From: Akkermansiaceae bacterium UBA4589
GTDB lineage: Bacteria > Verrucomicrobiota > Verrucomicrobiia > Verrucomicrobiales > Akkermansiaceae
Assembly (NCBI GenBank): GCA_002387565.1
Contig: DGJT01000022.1
Span: forward strand, 1 to 11,456
DNA length: 11,456 bases
Direction of reading: 5' to 3'
The translations under genes were made by a program, and so were the position numbers. The notes beneath the pieces were generated by a model, which was not told the origin of the DNA, made no database searches, and was given only the letters and a program-made list of their open reading frames with translations. Positions 1 through 4,899 of the stretch are shown in pieces (position 1 is the stretch's first letter; every line of letters begins with the position of its first letter).

Positions 1-906
1 GATCCAATCATTACCATCACCCTTAGTCACTTCAGCTTTTAAGTCTGAGGCTAATTGGTAAAAATTAAATGTCACATCAGCATCAAATATTTTTCCTGTG
101 CCTCTATTATCAATCAGAGGTAGTTCAATAGGTCTTCGTAGTAATGATAAATTAAAATTCACAATAGCATTTCTCAAGTTACTATTACCAGTAGCGCCTT
201 GCTCTATGATAATTTGAGTGTAATCACGACTTAAAATACTCCAATTGATTGTAGGTTGAGATAATTCGCCTACGTTTATAGCAAAGTAATTATCACCTGG
301 CTTGTAATACTCGTCATGATCGTAGCTAACTAAATCTTCAATTGAACCTAGGAGTATCTTACCACCTGTCAAATTGATAATCGAAGGCGCTGTACCGTAA
401 CCCGTATAGAGCCTTTTGGCTCTGACTGTACCTCCTGTCATATTAAACTCTACATTACTCAAACCAAATCTTTCATCTGTAGGCGCTCCACCTATAATAA
501 ATTGTGCACAGACTATTCTACCTCCACTCATATTAAATTTTATGGGAGTGGTTGGTTCTACCCTTTCTAGAGGAGAGTTTGAGCCTATTGCAAAATTAGA
601 GCAAGACAATATATAAGCTCCTTCCTTGTAATCAACAACTGTAGTTTGCGAATCATCATCAGCATTATGTCCAACAGTTACAGCAAAAACTTGACCCCCA
701 ATTTTTTTAGCTAAATCACCTTCTAAAACAAAGCTATTTCCACCTTTAAATAGTATTGAGTCTAAAAAACTAGGCATTTCTTGATCATTCCAGTTTTTTC
801 TTTTCATTAAATCACCACTCATTACAGTGCGATTTACACCTTTCATATTTGCGGTAATAATGCTCGTAAAAAAAATTAAAAAAATGTATATATATATAAA
901 TTTCAT
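1..906 (-). CDS. Secreted surface-type protein with GG-turn repeats, N-terminal part only
   Basis: The reverse strand is open without a stop from an ATG at 906-904 to the window edge, giving 302 codons; the C-terminus lies outside. Residues 1-19 form a signal peptide: a lysine, a long Ile/Phe/Leu/Tyr core, and an Ile-Thr-Ala end, so cleavage after Ala19 is likely. The mature part is rich in Gly, Asn, Ser and Thr. Three similar segments, FNMSGGRI (124-131), FNMTGGTV (154-161) and INLTGGKI (177-184), recur about every 23-30 residues. This resembles the beta-strand/turn passenger regions of autotransporter-like or PEP-CTERM-sorted surface proteins common in Verrucomicrobiota and Lentisphaerota, but the sorting or anchoring end is not visible. 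No enzyme motif is seen. Export and surface location are inferred; function is unknown. Its base composition looks more AT-rich than the genes to its right. Confidence 0.8.
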   Translation of the reverse strand, partial: MKFIYIYIFLIFFTSIITANMKGVNRTVMSGDLMKRKNWNDQEMPSFLDSILFKGGNSFVLEGDLAKKIGGQVFAVTVGHNADDDSQTTVVDYKEGAYILSCSNFAIGSNSPLERVEPTTPIKFNMSGGRIVCAQFIIGGAPTDERFGLSNVEFNMTGGTVRAKRLYTGYGTAPSIINLTGGKILLGSIEDLVSYDHDEYYKPGDNYFAINVGELSQPTINWSILSRDYTQIIIEQGATGNSNLRNAIVNFNLSLLRRPIELPLIDNRGTGKIFDADVTFNFYQLASDLKAEVTKGDGNDWI

Positions 907-920
907 ATATCATATATATA
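887..920. repeat. TA-dinucleotide tracts around the start codon
   Basis: A run of six TA units (887-898) lies inside the start of the secreted protein gene, covering the end of codon 3 to the start of codon 7 on the reverse strand (Ile-Tyr alternation in the signal peptide). Further TA-rich sequence (905-920) covers the start codon and the -10-like region. Loss or gain of one unit in the coding run would shift the frame right after the start. Confidence 0.6.
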
Positions 921-942
921 CACCTATTCATTTAATTGTAAA
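907..942 (-). promoter_or_regulatory. Putative promoter of the secreted protein gene
   Basis: On the reverse strand, TTTACA (942-937, five of six matches to the sigma70 -35 box) is followed after 16 bp by TATATA (920-915); a second register at 918-913 gives 18 bp. The start codon at 906 lies only 6-8 nt beyond the -10-like box, so transcription might begin at or next to the ATG. The AT-rich setting makes chance matches easy, and the promoter rules of this organism are not known from the window. Confidence 0.35.
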
Positions 943-960
943 ACCTTAAAACTAGCATCT

Positions 961-1641
961 ATGATGAAAAAATCTCTTATTTATAGCCTTCTATTTCTAT
1001 TAGCAGCTTTTGCTTTACCCATGATTTATCTTAAGAAGACTAAAAATACAGCACACGCAACAACTACCAATAAGGCGATAACTATGACTAATAAAGCAGA
1101 TAAAAAAGCAAGTGAAATAGATTCTGAAAATATCAGCACTGCCACATTTGCAGCAGGCTGTTTCTGGTGTGTCGAGGTAGCTCTCGAGCAACTACCAGGT
1201 GTACTTAATGTTGTATCAGGTTATACTGGTGGACATGTAGAGAACCCGACCTATCAACAAGTGTGTGCTAAAAACACAGGACACTTCGAAGCTGTAGAAA
1301 TCACTTTTGATAAAAATGTCATGAGTTACGAGCAGCTTCTCAACTGGTTTTGGAAAATTCATGACCCAACCCAGACCAATGGACAAGGCAATGATTTAGG
1401 AGAGCCTTATCTTTCTCGCATTTTCGTACATAATGATGAGCAATTAGCTCAAGCCAAAGCGAGCAAAGAACAGGCTCAAGCCAACTACAGCAAGCCTATC
1501 GCCACAGAAATTCTGCCTGCTACAATTTTTTATAAAGCCGAAGATTACCACCAAGATTACTACGTGCTAAATAAAAATAAAGACTCTTACTGCCAACTTG
1601 TTATTGCACCGAAGCTTAAGAAGTTAGGTTTAGAATACTAA
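961..1641 (+). CDS. msrA: Peptide-methionine (S)-S-oxide reductase MsrA, membrane-anchored or exported
   Basis: MsrA reduces the S-epimer of methionine sulfoxide in proteins back to methionine, using an active-site cysteine recycled by thioredoxin-like donors. The signature GCFWC is at residues 66-70, with catalytic Cys67. SGYTGG follows at 86-91, GHFEAVEI at 107-114, and HDPTQTNGQGND at 134-145. A C-terminal Cys211 (SYCQLVI) is the likely resolving cysteine. Residues 1-60 are an extra N-terminal extension: Met-Met-Lys-Lys, a hydrophobic stretch at about 5-24, then a polar Lys/Thr-rich linker. It is either a membrane anchor or a signal peptide (a possible Ala-His-Ala site ends at residue 33), so the enzyme probably works in the periplasm, repairing envelope proteins. 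The ATG at 961 was chosen because it begins this signal region; no Shine-Dalgarno is seen. It appears to lead a plus-strand cluster, with rluD starting 6 bp after its stop. Confidence 0.95.
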   Translation: MMKKSLIYSLLFLLAAFALPMIYLKKTKNTAHATTTNKAITMTNKADKKASEIDSENISTATFAAGCFWCVEVALEQLPGVLNVVSGYTGGHVENPTYQQVCAKNTGHFEAVEITFDKNVMSYEQLLNWFWKIHDPTQTNGQGNDLGEPYLSRIFVHNDEQLAQAKASKEQAQANYSKPIATEILPATIFYKAEDYHQDYYVLNKNKDSYCQLVIAPKLKKLGLEY

Positions 1642-1647
1642 GGTCTC

Positions 1648-2610
1648 ATGTCACCGACCTCTATTAGTGTCTGCTCAGAGCGTGCAGGAACTCGTCTGGA
1701 TCTATTCCTCACAGAGCAGCTCAAGGATCTTTCTCGTGGCAAAATCCAAAACTTGCTCAAATCAGCAGACATTCTGCTCAATGACAAACCTGCCAAAGCC
1801 AAAGTCAGCCTCAAGGCAGGAGATATTATTCGTATCAACATTCCAGCAGAGACTGAGCAACAACCTCAGCTCTATGCTAAAGATTTAAATCTAGATATAC
1901 TCTACCAAGACGAGGATATTATTGTTATTAATAAACCCTCTGGGCTCATCGTCCACCCAGGCGTTGGCACCGATGACAACACCCTCGTACATGCCCTGCT
2001 GCATGCCACTGATAGTCAACTTACAGGCGGCGAGGAGCAGCAACCTGACAGACCTGGCATCGTGCATCGCCTCGACAAAGACACATCAGGCTGCATTATA
2101 GCCAGTAAAACTACACAGGCTTACAACCATCTCGTTGAGCAATTCAAAAGCCGAACCACCACGCGTAAGATTTATCTAGCCGTCACGGAGAAAACACCCT
2201 CACAACCTAGTGGCACCATCGACACCCAAATGGGGCGCCACCCTGTCGACAGAGTCAAAATGGCAGTGCTCAGCGAAGGAAGCAAGCAAGCTATCACCGA
2301 CTACCAAGTGCTCCACCACTGTGAAGCAGGAGAACAAGCCAATAGCTCACTTATCCGCTGTCATTTGCACACAGGACGCACCCATCAAATCAGAGTCCAC
2401 CTCAAACAACTCGGCTGCCCTATACTCGGTGATATCATCTACGCCAAAACGAAAAAGCAGAAGCCCCAAGTCCCCCGCCTCATGCTCCACGCATGGCAAC
2501 TCAGCATCCAACACCCTAGAACAGGTGAGCAACTCTACTTCACTGCGCCTATCCCGGAATGCTTCGAACCTTGGACAAAGCAAGTAGAGCAAATTGATAA
2601 TTTAAACTAA
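1648..2610 (+). CDS. rluD: RluD-type 23S rRNA pseudouridine synthase
   Basis: The 320-residue protein belongs to the RluA/RluD family, which converts specific uridines in large-subunit rRNA to pseudouridine; RluD modifies helix 69 (positions 1911, 1915 and 1917 in E. coli). An S4 RNA-binding domain covers about residues 13-70. The catalytic domain has INKPSGLIVHPG (95-106), the family signature HRLDKDTSG (140-148) with catalytic Asp143, and HTGRTHQIRVH (241-251) near the C-terminus. Length and domain order match RluD more than RluA, which lacks S4; RluC also has S4, so the exact target sites are not certain. It starts 6 bp after msrA, with a weak AAGG (1640-1643) overlapping the msrA stop codon, the closest thing to a ribosome binding site in the window. 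The 76-codon gene follows after 9 bp, suggesting co-transcription. Confidence 0.9.
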   Translation: MSPTSISVCSERAGTRLDLFLTEQLKDLSRGKIQNLLKSADILLNDKPAKAKVSLKAGDIIRINIPAETEQQPQLYAKDLNLDILYQDEDIIVINKPSGLIVHPGVGTDDNTLVHALLHATDSQLTGGEEQQPDRPGIVHRLDKDTSGCIIASKTTQAYNHLVEQFKSRTTTRKIYLAVTEKTPSQPSGTIDTQMGRHPVDRVKMAVLSEGSKQAITDYQVLHHCEAGEQANSSLIRCHLHTGRTHQIRVHLKQLGCPILGDIIYAKTKKQKPQVPRLMLHAWQLSIQHPRTGEQLYFTAPIPECFEPWTKQVEQIDNLN

Positions 2611-2619
2611 TTACTTATC

Positions 2620-2850
2620 ATGGAACTTATTCAAGCTATTCAACAGCAGAAGCAATCAGACGAAACGCCCTTTGTCATGCAGGCTTACATCCGCCTCACT
2701 CAAGACGGACACGAATCGGAGGAAGCCGACGAACTCCTCGCCTGCTGCCTCGCCAACGAACTCAAAGCCATGGACAAAGAAAACCGTGACTTCAACCTCG
2801 AACGCTACAAGCAACTCATAGCGTGGTTGCCCTTACTGCCAGAAGACTAA
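2620..2850 (+). CDS. Small acidic protein of unknown function
   Basis: I do not recognise this 76-residue protein. It is rich in Glu, Asp, Gln and Leu, has two adjacent cysteines (residues 42-43), and looks fully helical. There is no signal peptide, membrane segment or metal-binding pattern. Phrases such as LTQDGHESEEADELLACCLANEL look like an ordered two- or three-helix cytoplasmic protein rather than random translation. It starts 9 bp after the rluD stop in the same direction, without a Shine-Dalgarno sequence, and uses the same relatively GC-rich codons as rluD, which supports it as a real gene co-transcribed with rluD. A ribosome- or RNA-related role would be a guess from position only. 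Confidence 0.7.
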   Translation: MELIQAIQQQKQSDETPFVMQAYIRLTQDGHESEEADELLACCLANELKAMDKENRDFNLERYKQLIAWLPLLPED

Positions 2851-2895
2851 GCCTGAGAGGAGAAGGTAAGCAAAGTTGAAATAACTGCATTTATA

Positions 2896-2930
2896 AGTGA
2901 ACAGGTAAAAGTGAATAGTGAACAGTGGAG
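2896..2930 (+). repeat. Five in-phase 7-bp tandem repeats, consensus AGTGAAY
   Basis: Perfect or near-perfect heptamers AGTGAAC or AGTGAAT start at 2896, 2910 and 2917. The intervening unit at 2903 (AGGTAAA) and the last at 2924 (AGTGGAG) are degenerate but keep the 7-bp phase. It lies 46 bp after the small acidic protein gene in otherwise non-coding sequence. Short heptamer arrays of this kind occur between genes in several bacterial phyla; no function is evident here. Confidence 0.75.
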
Positions 2931-3011
2931 CTAAGCAAAAATTAGCTAAGTTAATAAACTTTTAAAAGACAACAATTGCAGAACAATTTTGGACAGAAGC
3001 GTAGCGACGTG

Positions 3012-3026
3012 CCTAGCGCAGCTAGG
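3012..3026. repeat. Hairpin CCTAGC-GCA-GCTAGG, related to the one at 3518
   Basis: A perfect 6-bp inverted repeat (3012-3017 and 3021-3026) has a 3-nt GCA loop; G-U pairs at 3011/3027 and 3010/3028 could extend it in RNA. No T-run follows, so it is not a convincing intrinsic terminator. The same stem with flanking GCCTAGCG recurs at 3518-3535, suggesting two members of a dispersed palindromic family. Confidence 0.6.
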
Positions 3027-3077
3027 TGGCGTATAGCCATCAATTGCTGACACCTTTTACTTGGACTGAACCTTTTT

Positions 3078-3404
3078 CTATTCGGCTTTTCGATTTTTAA
3101 AGAACCTAAATAAAATGGCAGCTAAATTGTAAAGATTGAGAACTAAGGTCGCCAAAAATAGATATAATATAGAAGAGGAAGCGTTACTCCATGCTCGATT
3201 AACGCCAGTTTGATTAGCTCTTATCCAACTTGTATAAAAATCTAAGCTCTCGACCTCTTCATCGGTTAAATCTTCTCTAACGTAGTTATTTTCGATAGCT
3301 GATACTGCCATTTCAGTAGTCATTTTCATCAGCGGATACTCACCCCATGAATAGAGCCAGACTCCTCCAAGAAGAATAAGGTATATTAGTGCGAGAATCT
3401 TCAT
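3078..3404 (-). CDS. Small membrane protein with two predicted helices
   Basis: I do not recognise this 108-residue protein. Residues 3-20 are hydrophobic (Leu/Ile-rich, ending in aromatic residues) and follow a Met-Lys start, so they are either a signal anchor or the first transmembrane helix. Residues 21-76 form a polar, acidic loop with DLTDEEVESLD at 45-55. A second strong hydrophobic helix spans about 77-99 and is followed by the basic tail FFKNRKAE. The positive-inside rule suggests a cytoplasmic C-terminus and a periplasmic central loop. The start ATG is preceded by AT-rich sequence without a Shine-Dalgarno. It is transcribed in the same direction as the FGE-like gene upstream of it, but 235 bp of structured non-coding sequence separate them, so shared transcription is uncertain. 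Confidence 0.65.
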   Translation of the reverse strand: MKILALIYLILLGGVWLYSWGEYPLMKMTTEMAVSAIENNYVREDLTDEEVESLDFYTSWIRANQTGVNRAWSNASSSILYLFLATLVLNLYNLAAILFRFFKNRKAE

Positions 3405-3517
3405 TTTTAATATATAATTATTGGTTTATTTTACATTAGAAAGGTAAGTGAAAACTTTATACCCGTCAAGTAAGGTAACTATTTAAACCTAAAGACTAAA
3501 ACAAGTAATGAGCTAAA

Positions 3518-3542
3518 GCCTAGCGAATGCTAGGCGGTTTTT
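3518..3542 (+). terminator. Perfect 7-bp hairpin followed by a T-run
   Basis: GCCTAGC (3518-3524), a GAAT loop, GCTAGGC (3529-3535), then GG and TTTTT (3538-3542) form an intrinsic-terminator shape on the plus strand. No plus-strand gene lies shortly upstream, so either it ends read-through or an unannotated RNA, or it is a repeat element. Read on the reverse strand, the same stem is followed by only TTT and could weakly end the FGE-like gene's transcript. Confidence 0.45.
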
Positions 3543-3559
3543 GATGGATAAGCGACTTG

Positions 3560-3608
3560 CACGAGAATCGTGGAGCACAGTGAATTAAAACATTCATGAG
3601 CACCACGA
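3560..3608. repeat. Nested inverted repeat with competing pairings
   Basis: TCGTGG (3568-3573) pairs with CCACGA (3603-3608), and inside it TGAAT (3581-3585) pairs with ATTCA (3592-3596) around a 6-nt loop. An upstream CACGA (3560-3564) can instead pair with TCGTG (3568-3572) over a 3-nt GAA loop. The middle arm therefore has two mutually exclusive partners. The pairing potential is directly visible; whether it is transcribed and functional is not. Confidence 0.5.
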
Positions 3609-3618
3609 CAGTCGAGGT

Positions 3619-3638
3619 AAAGGCGCTTAGGCGCAAAA
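3619..3638. repeat. AAAGGCGC...GCGCAAAA repeat, degenerate copy
   Basis: The 20-bp sequence at 3619-3638 (AAAGGCGC, TTAG, GCGCAAAA) shares the AAAGGCGCT[TA]AG[GA]CGCAAA pattern with the better copy at 4750-4770. It lies directly downstream of the FGE-like gene's stop codon. Confidence 0.5.
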
Positions 3639-3639
3639 A

Positions 3640-4527
3640 TTAGCCATTAATTAAAATGACGCGGAAGCCAATATTGTTCGTCCTCTGCGTATGATCATAA
3701 CTATAACGATACGCTGAACGCAGGCTAGTCGCTTTGCGGTTCCAGGGCCCTCCTCTGATACAGCGTGAGTCACCTGTGGTCATTTCGGCGGGATCTACTC
3801 CACCGAGGATTTGCTCGGTGTACCAGTCGAGACACCATTCATAGACATTACCGTGCATATCGTAGAGCCCCCAAGCGTTAGGTTTAAAGGTTTTAACATC
3901 TGTGGTTTTTTCTCTGTATTCCCCTTCTACGTCAGTGCCGTAAGGTAAGACTCCATAAAAATTAGCATCCGCACTCGTAAGTACATCTCCATAGGCAAAA
4001 ACTGTCGTGGTACCGGCACGAGCGGCATATTCCCATTGGGCTTCTGTGGGGAGTGTGTATTGCATGGATTCATTGATGATGCCTTTTTCCCTGTCCATGG
4101 CTGTGAGTTTTTCACAAAATGCTAGTGCGTCTTCGTAACTGACAAAACACATAGGCTGATTATCGCCTATAGCCGAAGGTGTGTTTTTGAGATTGGCGCC
4201 GCGACCTAGAGGCCCTTCCTTGGAGTCGATGAGTTCTTGTAATGAACTACCCATGACATACGCCCATTGTTTTTGGGTGACTTCGGTTTCTGCCATGAGA
4301 AATGGCTGAGTGAGGGTGACCTCTTTTTGGTCTTCATCACGGCCACGCCCTACTTCTGATTTAGAGCTACCCATGGTAAATTTACCTGCAGGGATATACA
4401 GGAGTTTCATTTCTACTGAGTTGGCAGCAATGCCTGTGGTAGGTAGTTCCTGAGTTTCAGCTTGAGCCAAGCTAAATAAGGACAATACGGCACCGCTGAT
4501 GGCAGCACCTAGAAAGGTATGTTTCAT
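3640..4527 (-). CDS. Exported FGE-sulfatase (SUMF1-like) domain protein lacking the catalytic cysteines
   Basis: Residues 1-23 are a signal peptide ending in AQA, so the 295-residue protein is exported. Residues about 36-292 make one formylglycine-generating-enzyme/SUMF1 domain. Visible are IPAGKFTMGSS (45-55), ETEVTQKQW (80-88), FVSYEDALAFCEKL (128-141), LPTEAQWEYAARAGT (159-173), NAWGLYDMHGNVYEW (217-231) and the terminal NNIGFRV (284-290). True FGE oxidises a sulfatase Cys or Ser using a conserved Cys pair in the stretch after RGG. Here that stretch is RGGPWNRKATSLRSAYR (258-274) with no cysteine, so sulfatase activation is unlikely. Many PVC proteins with this fold have unknown binding or structural roles. 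No sulfatase gene lies in the window. Cys127, Cys138, Cys232 and Cys256 remain and could form disulfides. The start is set by the signal peptide; two TTTTAGTTATA direct repeats lie 10-33 bp upstream. Confidence 0.88.
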   Translation of the reverse strand: MKHTFLGAAISGAVLSLFSLAQAETQELPTTGIAANSVEMKLLYIPAGKFTMGSSKSEVGRGRDEDQKEVTLTQPFLMAETEVTQKQWAYVMGSSLQELIDSKEGPLGRGANLKNTPSAIGDNQPMCFVSYEDALAFCEKLTAMDREKGIINESMQYTLPTEAQWEYAARAGTTTVFAYGDVLTSADANFYGVLPYGTDVEGEYREKTTDVKTFKPNAWGLYDMHGNVYEWCLDWYTEQILGGVDPAEMTTGDSRCIRGGPWNRKATSLRSAYRYSYDHTQRTNNIGFRVILING

Positions 4528-4536
4528 AGATGTATG

Positions 4537-4560
4537 TTTTAGTTATAAATTTTAGTTATA
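4537..4560 (-). promoter_or_regulatory. Two 11-bp direct repeats just upstream of the FGE-like gene
   Basis: TTTTAGTTATA occurs at 4537-4547 and again at 4550-4560 (13-bp period); on the reverse strand this reads TATAACTAAAA twice, 10-33 bp before the ATG. A third, 10-bp copy (TTTTAGTTAT) occurs at 4851-4860. They could be duplicated -10-like boxes (TATAAC) or a regulator site, or a chance AT-rich duplication. I could not place a matching -35 box. Confidence 0.4.
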
Positions 4561-4747
4561 ATGTAGTGTGTAAAATCTATGCCTCACGCTAAATACAGTT
4601 TAGATAATAAACTTAGTTAGGAATAAGGCGCAAACTTCATAAAACTAACGCCATTAAAATACGATTTTATTTATCTTATTTCAAAACAAATAAAAATAAT
4701 TTTATAATATAAGACAAAAGCGCAGAGATTTTAGAGGGATAGACTCA

Positions 4748-4770
4748 CGCAAAGGCGCTAAGACGCAAAG
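4748..4770. repeat. CGCAAAGGCGC / AGACGCAAAG-type interspersed repeat
   Basis: The segment reads CGCAAAGGCGCTAAG followed by ACGCAAAG; on the other strand it is the CTTTGCGTCTTAGCGCC type. Near-identical sequences are, from general memory, found between genes in many unrelated bacteria. Degenerate relatives lie at 3619-3638, at 4625-4634 (AAGGCGCAAA) and perhaps at 4876-4895. Confidence 0.6.
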
Positions 4771-4836
4771 GTTTTTAAAAAGTATGATTATGGATTAATT
4801 TTAGAGTATCCACAATTAATAGTCCCTTAAAGGGTT

Positions 4837-4859
4837 TAACTAATGATGATTTTTAGTTA
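4837..4859. repeat. AT-rich inverted repeat TAACTAA / TTAGTTA
   Basis: A perfect 7-bp inverted repeat (4837-4843 and 4853-4859) has a 9-nt loop and lies 41-63 bp downstream of the nrnA stop codon. Its stem is AT-rich and weak, so it is at best a poor terminator for the mnmA-kdsD-nrnA operon. Confidence 0.4.
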
Positions 4860-4875
4860 TGGCCTTTCCTTTTTT

Positions 4876-4895
4876 CTTGGCGGCTTGGCGTGCGC
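4876..4895. repeat. GGCGGCTTGGCG block at the end of nrnA
   Basis: CTTGGCGG and CTTGGCGT are adjacent direct repeats (4876-4891), followed by GCGC and a T-run that runs into the nrnA stop codon. On the reverse strand it reads as a CGCCAAG repeat, reminiscent of the CGCAAAG family at 4748-4770. It forms direct, not inverted, repeats and so is not a hairpin terminator. Confidence 0.4.
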
Positions 4896-4899
4896 TTTT

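Larger units (their letters stand above)
2851..3077. other. Non-coding gap between convergent genes
   Basis: This 227-bp gap lies between the stop of the small acidic protein gene (plus) and the stop of the two-helix membrane protein gene (minus). It holds the heptamer array, a hairpin at 3012-3026, and CAATTGC in two copies (2972-2978 and 3041-3047) bracketing that hairpin. I see no reading frame with credible protein character and no classical hairpin-plus-T-run terminator. Confidence 0.6.
3405..3639. other. Structured non-coding gap between two minus-strand genes
   Basis: This 235-bp gap follows the FGE-like gene and precedes the two-helix membrane protein gene on the reverse strand. It contains a hairpin with T-run (3518-3542), a mutually exclusive inverted-repeat set (3560-3608) and a GGCGC-type repeat (3619-3638). 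No plausible coding frame is seen. It could be the trailer of the first gene, the leader of the second, or a repeat cluster. Confidence 0.55.
4528..4899. other. 372-bp AT-rich non-coding gap
   Basis: The gap separates the start of the FGE-like gene from the end of nrnA, both on the reverse strand. From left to right it holds two TTTTAGTTATA direct repeats, an AT-rich stretch, a CGCAAAGGCGC-type repeat (4748-4770), an AT-rich inverted repeat (4837-4859) and a CTTGGCGGCTTGGCG block (4876-4890) touching the end of nrnA. No frame in it looks like a protein, and no RNA gene is recognised. The promoter of the FGE-like gene and the end of the mnmA-kdsD-nrnA transcript must be here. Confidence 0.6.

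Noticed and set aside
416..616. Plus-strand open frame of 66 codons
   Set aside because: It overlaps the much longer reverse-strand secreted-protein frame and its translation has no protein-like pattern; it is an antisense shadow.
2896..2930. CRISPR array
   Set aside because: Units are 7 bp, directly adjacent and degenerate; there are no spacers and no cas genes.
2851..3077. tRNA or other structured RNA gene
   Set aside because: The hairpin at 3012 is isolated; no cloverleaf, acceptor stem or other recognisable RNA fold surrounds it.
3640..4527. Sulfatase-activating enzyme (true FGE)
   Set aside because: The post-RGG region has no cysteine, and no sulfatase gene is nearby.
4824..4834. CCCTTAAAGGG palindrome as operon terminator
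   Set aside because: The stem is short with almost no loop and no T-run in the direction of nrnA transcription.
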